Of a DNA stretch of 64,000 nt, positions 42,826 to 53,306 are shown in pieces (position 1 is the stretch's first letter; each line of letters begins with the position of its first letter). Origin of the DNA: Argyresthia goedartella (Eukaryota > Arthropoda > Insecta > Lepidoptera > Argyresthiidae). The notes beneath the pieces are model-generated. The model was not told the DNA's origin and did not search any database. It saw nothing but the letters and a program-made list of their open reading frames with translations. The stretch is from the NCBI GenBank assembly GCA_949825045.1, contig OX463807.1:33438749-33502748 (forward strand). The letters run 5' to 3'. The position numbers were made by a program, and so were the translations under genes.

Positions 42826-43010
42826 TTTACGACCTCTGTGGAGCTGCGGTTGTGGGTCAGCCTACCATGCGAGAGGGGTTTTTTTTTCTGGAACCCGGGG
42901 TTTCCAGAAAAAAAACCCAGGTCCTGGATATGTGTGTGACGTCGCTGTTTCTGGTTCCCACGACACAGGGTATCCTGGTGTGGGGTCAGAAGCAATGCTT
43001 GTGACTGTAT
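42826..43010 (+). mobile_element. SINE family B with B-box replaced by a hairpin
   Basis: Head CGACCTCTGTGGAGCTGCGG and body CAGGTCCTGGATATGTGTGT as in the family. Where the B-box should be, 42878-42917 reads GTTTTTTTTTCTGGAA, then CCCGGGG, then TTTCCAGAAAAAAAAC, a self-complementary insert. The copy therefore lacks an internal promoter. Confidence 0.88.
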
Positions 43011-43223
43011 GTAAATGTTTGTTTGTTTGTTTGTTTATAAGACATTTGCAGAGAAAGAAATATACTTAAGTATTTGATTAGTGTAATTCACAATTCAGAA
43101 ATCGGAGGTAAGAAAACCAAGACAACAATCAAAAAAATTTATGATGCAATGAGCTAAAGCTTATTTCAGACAATATTCCAGGCCTGCCCTAGCTATAAAG
43201 ACAGGACTAAACTCTATATACTG

Positions 43224-43322
43224 TATACCTCGCGTCACGAGTTATGAGCGGTGGCCTTGAATGCGCAGTAGTCACTTTTCAATACCTGTACATAGCGCTC
43301 TTAATTCGTGGTGCGAGGTATA
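43224..43322 (+). mobile_element. Palindromic ~99-bp element, complete copy
   Basis: TATACCTCGCGTCACGAGTT to GTGCGAGGTATA, arms complementary over about 25 bases with mismatches. Middle contains GTGGCCTTGAATGCGCAGTA. Sits in unique AT-rich sequence. Confidence 0.85.
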
Positions 43323-43324
43323 CT

Positions 43325-46245
43325 CAGGTTAAATCATAGAATTCCTTAAGTTCTGGTTGCCACTCATTGGGAATACAACCGGTACTAATTTAGGACATAA
43401 GTAACATTTTTATTATTATACCTGATTTTGTACTTAACATATCGAAGTGCATTTAATTGGTCCACATTTCAAACATGCGATAGATGTACTTGTAGGAGAT
43501 TGTATGATGTGCCTGCGTAAACTATGTCATCAAACGATTTGAAACACGATTCCATAGAAACGCCCGATTCTGCAGACAATTCAATAAGGTTTTTGCGCGG
43601 CATTCGCAGGCCCACGCAATAGTGGAATTTATCGTCGAATTCAAACGATATCTAGACATGCAAATACGTTGCAAAACCAACGATCAATATGTAAATATTG
43701 TAAATACATATCACAGTGCTTGGATACTGCGAAATGATGTTGTTAAGATTCTACGTGATCAGCGAATCTGAATTTGTCTATTACTCGTCGATAGCCGAAA
43801 AGAGAAAAGAGCATACCTACGTAAATAGATCGATAAATAGATAATTATGTTCTTATTCTTCTCCCACAGTGGTCCAATGTAGAGAAGAGGCAAAAAATGA
43901 CGTTTGCTAAGTATATGTAAATATCTACAGTAATAAAGTACCTTTGAGTTTGAGTTTGAGTTTGTAGTCACGTCATCACGAGAAGCTACGTACATAACAT
44001 GGCCAGGGGCTTCAACTCTTTCGTGAGTGATTACCTAGTAAAAGTTATTTATATTTTTTAAATTGCCATGAGTACGTTCAGAGTTTTTTCCCGAAATAGG
44101 ATGAGCAAATGATTTTTTTAATGCAAGAACTAGATATCAAAATAAGCAATGCTACAGTATCGCGCCTGCTCCCAGAGACACAGATTTGCCCATGTTTAGA
44201 CAGTTTTACTAATTATTTATTCTCTGAATTTTACAGAGAAGTAGTTTCCAGAAGTCCTGATAAGAACAGACGAATTACATTTTGTATGTAAAATAAAATA
44301 ACAGATGAATCAGAGCTTATCGGGACCTCTTGACACAAGCCATAATAATAATTATCATCTTAATTGGAGACTCGAAATAAACCTGACAGCAATACAAAAC
44401 ACGTTAACAAACACAACTATATTAACAAACATTACACAAATAAACTCACAAACCGATACAAGTAAATCAAATTGTCAACGGTCGACAAAACGAACGACAT
44501 TCCAGCTAACATAAGGCCGCCCACACACTTGGTCGACGCGCGACATAAATCGCGCTGTTAATCGCGTCGATCTGACAGCGCGCCTGTTTAAATGAATATT
44601 CGTCATAAATCAACGGTTCGCGGCCAAGAGCCGCGGAAGTCGAATGCGGTGGAATGGGTGAAAAGGACTTTGATGTTGGACCTTTAGATACGATTTTATA
44701 TTCCATTCATAATACACAAATTGATAAAGACTATTAGAAATCTTACAGGGCTTATTAGAGTCATCACTCTCATCTGTATATCGTAGAGCGAAACAAGAGT
44801 TTGTGTTTATATCGATATCGGTTTCAACTTTCGTTTTCTGAAGCCAATAAAATATGGCCTATACCAAAACATCTAGTCCAACTCAGTCCGTCGTCAAACA
44901 GTCGTCGCCGCCGCTTCTGTTTTATTTTGCCTAACTGATATTTTGACACAATGGTAGTTTTAACTCCCAATCGTCTCTGAACACAAACGTTAATCTGTGA
45001 GCATACTTCGATAATAGCCAATGGTAGTATCTGAAACACATTAAGCAACTGAGCGCCGATCATTCATAACGACAAGTCTGATTGATGATAGTAGCAAGCT
45101 TATTTTATATCGAGGACCAGAATGCATGGTCTTTTATGGCGCCTCTGCCTATTTCTAGTGTAAAAAGTTGAGGCCCGAATTACAACCGGCATCCCAAAGT
45201 TGTTGTCTAACCTTTGAGTAATAATGTACTCAAAGTGTCTAACAGACACTCAACGTTAATGCTGTCTCGGTCTTTTGTTCGGGAAATTACGAAGCCAGTA
45301 CTTTATTTGAGGTCTTTTAGTGCGTTCTGCTACGGGTTGTACAACTTTGCATAGTTAGTCCAAACGATGTGTTCAAAGCTATATTAAAACAGGTACCAAG
45401 TTTTACACCAATGCAGTGCTACCGCAGTCCGTATGACGCACAAAATAAAACTTTACACAGTTAGTCAAAAAGGTGTGTTCAAAGCTATCTCAAGGACCTC
45501 AGCGATCAAGAGGCCAGGGTATGCTGGGCGAGTGAAACAGTGATAAATGTATGCCGAGATAAACACAGCTACTTTATTACTAGCAACTGTTATGATTTAT
45601 TCATGCCCCCGTCAGACTTGAGAGGTGAAGGCGGCTTCCGTATATCTCTTTCGGAATCGTTCTAGAAATGTATTTTTTCTAGTTCAGAAGGCATTTTGAT
45701 TATGCTTTCTGGCCTAATTGACGTTGTATTTGTGTGTTAATAAAATATTTTGATTATTATTAATAATAATACTAACCTATTTACGAAAATGCCTAGATAA
45801 TAATAATTTGGTCAATTTACAACAGTTCAAGGGTTTAAGTAAACATAATATGTAAGCATGAGGTTGAACGGAAAATATTTCAACGTCACAGTTGTAACTT
45901 TAAGATTCAATTGTCAGTCACTCAGTCACTGACGGATGGAGTTTTTAATGTAACCTGCAATAAACTTGTTTATTTACTTTATTATTTGAATTTCTAAGTA
46001 CAAACGCGACAGAGCAAACTGCAACATACCAGTGTAGGTGCTTTGTGTGGATATTTTATAACTTATTATCGCGGTCGGGGCTCATAAAATGACTGCTGAG
46101 TTTGAACCGTTGATGAATATGTACCTTTAGAGAGGCTGTTAGGCTAATGACGGGCATATTTTCGACAATATTTTGAATAGAAATTGTATGCATGTAGAAC
46201 AGGTAACTTTGATGTCTTCAAGAAACATAAAATAATATTTTATTG
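43325..46245. other. No gene; repeat C copy and a short (GAGTTT)n
   Basis: 43850-43945 is repeat C in minus orientation (CCACAGTGGTCCAATGTAGA). A TTGAGT-type run follows at 43943-43964. 44515-44600 is GC-richer with CGCGACATAAATCGCGC. No coding motif on either strand. Confidence 0.5.
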
Positions 46246-46249
46246 TTAT

Positions 46250-46420
46250 TATTATTAAGAGCCCAACGTGTCCCACTGCTGAGCAAAGGCTTCTCTCCCC
46301 TTTTTCCACTCTTTGCAGTCCTGAGCGGTTACCCACCAGGTCATATCCCAGAGACCCAATTCATCACTATGGAGTGATGAGTTGGGTCTCTGGGGTACAA
46401 ACTGGTGGGTACATATTTAC
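46250..46420. repeat. RTE 3' end and long palindrome
   Basis: 46258-46330 (GTGTCCCACTGCTGAGCAAA) is an RTE terminal block on the minus strand. It is followed by a fold-back: CCCAGAGACCCAATTCATCA at 46347 pairs with TGATGAGTTGGGTCTCTGGG ending at 46394, one mismatch, loop about 4 bases. Outer arms ACCCACCAG/CTGGTGGGT (46331-46339, 46402-46410) extend it. Confidence 0.85.
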
Positions 46421-46489
46421 TGGGTCGGCCACGCTTTCTCTTTGCACTGGGAGCCCATTGCGTGGATATTTTAGCCCATCAATTCAAAA

Positions 46490-46790
46490 AATCAAACTAT
46501 AATAACAATAATAATAAACCTTGATTTCAGGTTTCAAAACCCACATCTATACTAACCTTAAAACTAAAGATACATAATTAACATATCACAAAAATCAAAT
46601 ATTATCTAGCCTAACTAGGTTTTTCTTCTTCGGTCTCGCTTCCCTGTAGCGTCGGTACAGGATGCCCTCTGGCCAGTAGTTCTTGGTCAGGAATATCTTT
46701 TTGAGTTCCACCCGAGCCCGAAGTTTGACAAGTTCTTCTACCTTTCTGACTCCTAAAGACTTATTTGCAGCTTCGTTTTCATGAGACTAC
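46490..46790 (-). pseudogene. LINE 3' fragment with coding end, family uncertain
   Basis: The minus frame from about 46785 to 46610 reads HENEAANKSLGVRKVEE, LVKLRARVELKKIFLTKNYW and PEGILYRRYREARPKKK, then stops. An AT-rich tail ends in TTATTATTATTG near 46500. It resembles the end of a LINE ORF1-type protein, but I am not certain. Confidence 0.45.
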
Positions 46791-47044
46791 ACGGTCTACA
46801 TGATAACGATAATGTATTTATACAGGGTAACTGAATGATGATACCCAAAATACCTATTTAAAGACCCACATAAACAAAATAAAGGTATCGTCTCGTCTTA
46901 ACCGTACTGGGTGGCGCTAGGACAGAGGTACGTTTACAATTAGTAGTATTATGATACTCCATTTGCGTTTCAGAAGGTCTAACCCATCGCCGCAGCTCTG
47001 AAGATAGACTCACAAATTTATAAACAAACATAAACATAAACATT

Positions 47045-47240
47045 TATTTACAGGCTTACTAGATATACTGCTTCTGGCCCACTACTAGGATACCCCGTGT
47101 CGTGGGAACCAAAAACAGAGACATTACACACATATAAAAACCCACTACATGGGTGTGTTTTCTTTAGCCCCAGCCGATGATCTAACCTGGGACCTCTCGC
47201 ATGGTTGCCAGAGCCACAATCGCAGCGCCACAGAGGTCGT
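47045..47240 (-). mobile_element. SINE family B
   Basis: Minus copy: TACTAGGATACCCCGTGTCG, B-box complement degraded to ATGATCTAACCTGGGACCTC, head CGCAGCGCCACAGAGGTCGT. Confidence 0.82.
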
Positions 47241-47244
47241 TAGA

Positions 47245-48020
47245 AACTGTGGTCAAGTAATTATAAAGTGCGTAGCAGTAATTAAAACAGAATGCAAATG
47301 CATATCTCGTTACAGCATCCAAATTCACCACATACAACTTTACACGAAGACACGTATTACTTCACACACAGGGGTCACATGGCTGAATATCGCGTATCGA
47401 AAAAGTAAGTGAATCGAGACTGACCTTTATAACTTTATCTAAAGGTTTACTTATATGTAAATATACTTACTTTTTCGCCAATTTTCGTGGTTTTCCCAAG
47501 ATATAATTGGGGAGTAGGGGTATTCTGCCGGTAATTTTTCAACGTCAAAACATTTTTATTGTTAGCGACTCGTGAACTCGTGTACGCCTCCCCTTATTAA
47601 TTTTTAATAACATGCTCGCCTTCAGATATTTATCATCATGTACTACGATGTAATATATATTATAGCACAGCGTGAACAACACACACAACATCAAACAAAC
47701 GATATTTCTTTAAAATTTTGAGATGTAATATATATAGCATTATATCTTTATATCACATAATGAAAAGCGAAGGAGTTTCTCGAGTGATACTACGGTGAAA
47801 AGTGAGTTTCATGAAGATTCAACTCATAGGAAATAGATTAACTGGACGTGGGCATCATTTTCGAGCGTTTTAACATAACATAACATTTAGTTTGCACGCG
47901 CCACAGCCCAAACAGCTCGTCGTATTCTAACAAATTAAAGGGAGTTTGGTTCATCCCCAGATAAACAGTCAGATAATTTTATTTGACATTTCACACGTAT
48001 AAATTATGTCAAATTCCTCT
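47245..48020. other. No gene; diverged hairpin-repeat fragment
   Basis: 47755-47870 has GAGTTTCTCGAGTGATACTA and GAGTTTCATGAAG, similar to the 12330-12560 region. No coding motif. Confidence 0.4.
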
Positions 48021-48023
48021 GGT

Positions 48024-48203
48024 AAACAGGCAGTAAAACTTTATCTGAAGATGGAAAAATCGGCCGTGTGAAATATAAAGTTTACAAAGCAGCTTTCCAG
48101 CAACAAACAGGCAGTTAAACTTTATCTGAAGATGGAAAAATCGGACGTGTGAAATATTTTGTTATATGTATAAAGTTTACTAAGCAGCTTTCCAGCAACA
48201 AAC
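48024..48203. repeat. Tandem duplication, two ~85-bp units
   Basis: AACAGGCAGT(A/T)AAACTTTA ... AAGATGGAAAAATCGGMCGTGTGAAATAT ... AAGCAGCTTTCCAGCAAC occurs twice (48024-48107, 48108-48203); the second has an extra 12-base TTTTGTTATATG block. Confidence 0.9.
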
Positions 48204-48234
48204 TTAACTTCTCACTCTAATTTTTTTATTCAAA

Positions 48235-48551
48235 ATAGATTCTTAAGAACACGAGCTATCGTGGTCCAGTTCCGTGACCGAGCGAACAAAGACCGCCTAA
48301 TTCATGCTTCTCGACAGTGTCCTGGTCGAATGACTACTCAAGACTTAGGAATGGACGGTGAACCCCGGAAAATACACGTCAACTAACACCTCACTGTAAA
48401 AAATAAACTGCTATTCACTAAATGTAAGAAAGCCGCAAATGATAAAGGCTACAAGTTTATTTGCACAAAAAACTGTCGCATTTATGTCCGGAAGGCCGAA
48501 TGTTCACCGTATATTCACATATCTACAGAGTTGGACCTGGTGAAAATAGAA
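48235..48551 (+). pseudogene. LINE ORF1 C-terminal part
   Basis: The frame reads VVQFRDRANKDRLIHASRQ, a GEPRKIHVN block and KGYKFICTKNCRIYVRK, ending near STELDLVKIE. This is the C-terminal domain of ORF1 proteins in CR1-type LINEs, which bind element RNA. At least one internal stop (after GEPRKIHVN). The N-terminal part is missing. Confidence 0.75.
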
Positions 48552-48839
48552 TAATATTTATTGTTTTTTTGTTCGTATCATTTCCTAATCATAAATGCAA
48601 TGTAGCTTACACTCTTACATTCACAATACTCAACATAACTCATTCACACCTACACAAAATACACACACACTCACTAAAACTATTTACATTGGTATAATGG
48701 CAATTACTAGCAACAAACTTATTGCAACCCTAAAGTCTACTGATTTTCTTCGATGCGCGAAAAGAGTAGATGCCCAGAACGTTTCCCTACATATAACAAC
48801 TATATATTTTGACACCTCAACTATCATAAGTGCTAGCCT

Positions 48840-51007
48840 CTAACAATAATAATCTTCGCTTAAACTACCAAAATGTTCGTGGTCTCAACACTAAGACTTT
48901 AGTTTTCTGTAATAGTGTTCTAAATTGCGATCACGACATTGTACTTATTACTGAAACCTGGTTGCAGGAGGTTGTACTTAATTCTGAACTCACTAATAGC
49001 AAATACACCATATTTCGCCGTGACCGCGGTTCGAAGGCGGGGGAATTCTCATGCTATGTGCCGCGCGCCTCAATGCACGTCTGCGTACCGACTGGCAGCG
49101 TGACCATCTCGATGTCGAGTGCATATGGGTTACTATAGAAGGACGATCGTTCGGTTCGCAGCGCGATCTTCATATCGGGCTGGTTTAAATACTGCCCGAT
49201 TCACCTAAATGCAAGAAGCATGCTCAACGCATTATCAACTTCACAGGATGGTTGACGGACTTTGTTACTGCGTACCCTGATGACTACCACATGATAACCG
49301 GTGATTTTAATCTAAGTATGGTCCGGTGGGAAACGGGTGAACCAGTACATATTAAACGAGGAACGGTTGAGCTGCAAAATTCGGTATTAGAACTGACACA
49401 TCACGCTAATCTTTTTGGCCTACGTCAGTTTAATCGTCATACCAATGTGTCAGGAAATACATTGGACTTGCTTTTTTCTTCATTTACCTTAGATGTTACT
49501 AAATGTGATGATCCAATGGTCAAGGAAGACCCCGCTCACACTACATTAACTGTAAATGCAAATGAGATTACCATGCCTCCCTTGCCAAAGATCCCGCGTC
49601 GTAAGTACTTATTCAGAAAAGGTAACTACACAAAAATAAACGATGCACTTTGGAGTAATGACTGGACCCATATTCTTAATCATGGTACTATAGACGACGC
49701 AGTTACAATTCTATATGATAAATTAAATAGCGTGATAAAAGAGTATGTACCACTAGTCATTACTAACACATCTAACCGGTACCCAATATGGTACAGTCAC
49801 TCATTAACATTATCAAGGAAAAAAGCAAAGCACACGCACAATGGAAGAGCTACAAGAATCCAATTGACTATGCCACATTCTCACTCCTCAGAAAAAGACA
49901 AAAAGATGTGGTAGTTGAATATCATAAATCATACATACAAAGATCACAAACTATAATAAAAAGGGATCCTAAACATCTTTGGTCATATATAAAATCAAAT
50001 AGAAAAAGTGACTCCGGGTACCCAAGTACCATGTATACAGGTGATAATAAATTAAACAACGAAAAAGAGATCTGTGAAACCTTCAGCGCTTTCTTTGAAA
50101 AAATGTTCAGGAAGCCAGCCGATGCATACCCTACTGTAGAGGCTCAAGATAGATATATAAACTCGATTAACACATTAAACATAACTACAGAACACGTTTC
50201 CAAACTATTTAAAACAATCGATCCCAACAAAGGACGTGGTAATTATGGCATTCCACCTGGCTTTATTATCAGATATAAAGATTCACTATTGGAACCCCTT
50301 AGTATTATATTTAACCGTACTGTAAACGATGGTGAGTTCCCTTTGAAGTGGAAGGAGGCACTTATAGTTCCAATACATAAAAAAGACTCAGGATTGCACG
50401 TAGAAAATTACAGACTGATATCTATCTTAAGCACATTTGGAAAGTTATTAGAAAAAGTGATTCTTGACCAAATCTACCCCATTCTAATGCAAGGCATCCC
50501 AGAGGAGCAACATGGTTTATTAAGGGTCGTTCAACCACATCTAACTTGGCCGTTTTTGTTAGTGACGTACTTCAAGGTATGAGCTTTCATGGACAGGTGG
50601 ACGTGGTCTACACTGACTTTGAAAAAGCCTTTGACAGAGTAGACCACATTATCCTGCTTCAAAAGCTGCAGACACTAGGTATACGTGGGGATCTTCTACG
50701 ATGGGTAAAATCATACGTATCTTATCGTCGACAGGCTGTGGTCATAGCTGGACACCGATCTAACTACATTGATATACCCTCTGGAGTCCCACAAGGATCC
50801 TTACTAGGGCCCTTACTTTATGCAGCTTACCTTTTCGACATCAATCAATGCTTCAAAAATGCCAAATTTCTACTTTATGCTGATGACAAAAAGATCTACT
50901 CTAATATTAAAGCGTTCTTGATTCGCAAAATCTTCAAGAGGATTTAAACCGATTAGGAGACTACTATGACAAAAATAGAATAGGTGTTAACACATCCAAA
51001 TGCGTTC
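48840..51007 (+). pseudogene. LINE ORF2: endonuclease and RT, frameshifted
   Basis: An APE-type endonuclease opens with LRLNYQNVRGLNTKT and VLITETWL (48846-48965). A frame break at about 49060-49250 follows, then its end in frame 49252-49914 (ITGDFNLS, NTLDLLF). The RT starts in frame 49788-50582 (FKTIDPNKGRGNYGIPP, WKEALIVPIHKK) and shifts near 50550. It continues in 50546-50947 with DFEKAFDRVDH, IPSGVPQGSLLGPLLY and LLYADDKKI, the active site. Three or more shifts. Such proteins nick the target and prime reverse transcription there. Cut at 51007 by the gypsy LTR. Confidence 0.87.
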
Positions 51008-51209
51008 TGTTTTGGGGTCCGTGCCGCAGGTCTTTTTAAAAAAAACTATTTAATTAACCACACAGATTTATTAGTTTTCACAATAAGTAAGACAACTTTT
51101 CAGTATCGCGGCTATGGGTTGACTGACTATTTTAGGTACAAAACTCTATATAAATGAAGTGTAAATTGCATGCGTCTGCTCTATTCACGTAATAAAGTAG
51201 TTCATAACA
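51008..51209 (-). repeat. 3' LTR of errantivirus-like element
   Basis: TGTTTTGGGGTCC...CATAACA on the plus strand; 202 bp; carries a short palindromic-free core with TATATAAATGAAG. Partner at 59194-59395. Confidence 0.93.
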
Positions 51210-51351
51210 GCTCCCCCATTAAGACGAAGGTTATCATTAAGATAAACGAAGGGTAGAAACTGAAAAAGAATATAATGCAAGGTAGGGATGGCTGTGTGAA
51301 AACTGCTATGAGTATACAAGATAAGAAAACTTAGTATTACTAACCCAAAAC

Positions 51352-53284
51352 TTAAAAGTTACTAAGATTTCTAGAGGAAGATCTCTGAAATGCTGTTTTC
51401 TTATCACTCAATGGTAAAGCCTCTGGAAGGCTCTTGATTGACTTCTTGTCACATTCTTCATCATCAGTGAACTCAGTTAGTTCAATAGAATTATTAATTT
51501 TATTTTGATCCCTTTTAATTTTCTTATTATAACATTGATTAAAGATTTGAATGCAACAAGAAGTATTTTTATCAGTAACAAAACATTTTCTATAAACTTT
51601 ATAAGTAACATATGTAAAAATAGCAGCAAGAATAATATAAGTAGCAATAGAGTAATAAGATGCATATTTTACGATATGAGATTGGCTTTGTGCCTGCTTT
51701 ATCTGGTTTTCTAAATAATCCAATTTATGGGAGGCCACATTTAAAGATTCTAAATTAATATGAGACAAATGTAAAGGAGATAGCTTATCAATAGTGTTAT
51801 TAATAATCTTGCGATTACAGCATTCATCTTCTGTAATATCAAAGTCAATAGAGAGTTGACGAGGAAGGGTTGAAGTAAAAACATGAGAGGGTGAAAGCTG
51901 TAAAGTCTGAAAGTAAGCAACACAATTATTTTCAAGTGATAATATTCCGGTACCTGATAAGGTATAATCTTTAATTTCATCTTTACATTTAACAGTGAGC
52001 TTATTAGGTTTAGATTGAACATAGATCCATTTTCCATCATGAAGCTTTTGCCACAAATTAATACTACCATATAACAACTTAGAATTACATATTTCAGGAA
52101 GTGACAAAGTGACTTCAGTCAACAGCTTAGTTTCACAAGACGGGTTACTAATAGTTGATAAGACAGATACGGAAGGACATATAATATAATCATAATTAAC
52201 AGTTTTACATACATTGACATCATCAAGTAGTGCGTAACTCAACCTATCAGTTGTTACAGCCATATATAGCTTAGTGGGGTAAATAAGAGCGTAATTCTGA
52301 AAGCTTGTATCATGAGGGGTAGGCAAAGCTATCATTTTATGAACATTAAATTTCTGAAGTTTAATTAAAGGTATTTGCAGAATAAAAAATAATTTATTGT
52401 TGTAATAATATGACGTCAGTTTGGAAAGATCAATAATAGTATGAATGTCATCTTGAGTTAGGGGAGTAGGAAAATCAACATTTTTCTGTATTGATTTACT
52501 ATTTGTAGATAGTTCAGTAAACAACCTTGTAGGGGTAAGTACATAGGGGTGTAAAATATTAGACTTAGAAAATTTTGAATGCTATTTCAAAATAGTATCT
52601 AAGATATTTGAAATAGCTAACAATGAGCTTTCAAGAATATTAACTAAACCATTAATTTTAGCTACATTTATATAATTATTATTAATCTTAGCATTTTCAG
52701 ATAAGACTATGTTAAGCTTATTTATCTGTTTATTAATTCTATCTTCGTTATCATTAAGTTTACGGATAGACACATTAAAATTATTAATCGTAGATTGAAC
52801 AACATGGATGTTGTCTTTCATCAAGGAAAACATCTCGTTTTCGTTCGGTTGACAGGCTGAAACAGCAGCATCATACTTGCGAGCATCATCTGCATCTAAT
52901 GTTCCAAAGAAAAACTTCAATATTTCACCACCGAATTCTAAGGACCTTTTAAAACGTGTCTGAGGCTCTTGAGAGATAATATGGAATAGGGAATCGAATT
53001 TCAGTAAGTCAGCATTAAGTAATATTTCTAAAGGACTAAAAGTATCCTTATAATCAACGTTATAAGCTAAGTTCTGAGCTTGTTTACAAAGATAAGAAAT
53101 ACTATTCATAGATTGTTCAATTTTGTCAAGATAAGGCTTGATATGTGAGACCTCGACGTGAGTGACCACATTCCAGTAATCATCATAAAAGTATGCGACG
53201 GAAGTCGGGTCGAAATAGATTCCAGGACTATGGACTATTTCTTGTATTACGGGTTCTGATATAGAACCTTGAAAGTGGAGAAAC
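51352..53284 (-). pseudogene. env: env: F-type envelope glycoprotein, one nonsense codon
   Basis: The frame runs from the splice acceptor TTTGTTTCAG (AG at 53286-53285) to 51352, broken by TAG at 52582-52584. N-terminal part: surface region, then a furin-like site RFKR near 52945-52955 followed by a Gly/Phe-rich fusion-peptide-like stretch. After it comes a heptad-like Asn/Ile-rich helix region (52600-52830). The part after the stop ends with one membrane-spanning segment (about 51595-51655) and a charged cytoplasmic tail. This is the architecture of insect errantivirus Env, related to baculovirus F proteins, which mediates membrane fusion. The frame overlaps the end of pol and has no own ATG near the acceptor, so a spliced mRNA is likely. 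No clear signal peptide in this exon. Confidence 0.88.
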
Positions 53285-53306
53285 CTGAAACAAATGAGAG
53301 TGGCTT

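Noticed and set aside
50546..50947. Functional intact LINE
   Set aside because: ORF1 has a stop, ORF2 has several frameshifts, and the element is cut by two insertions.
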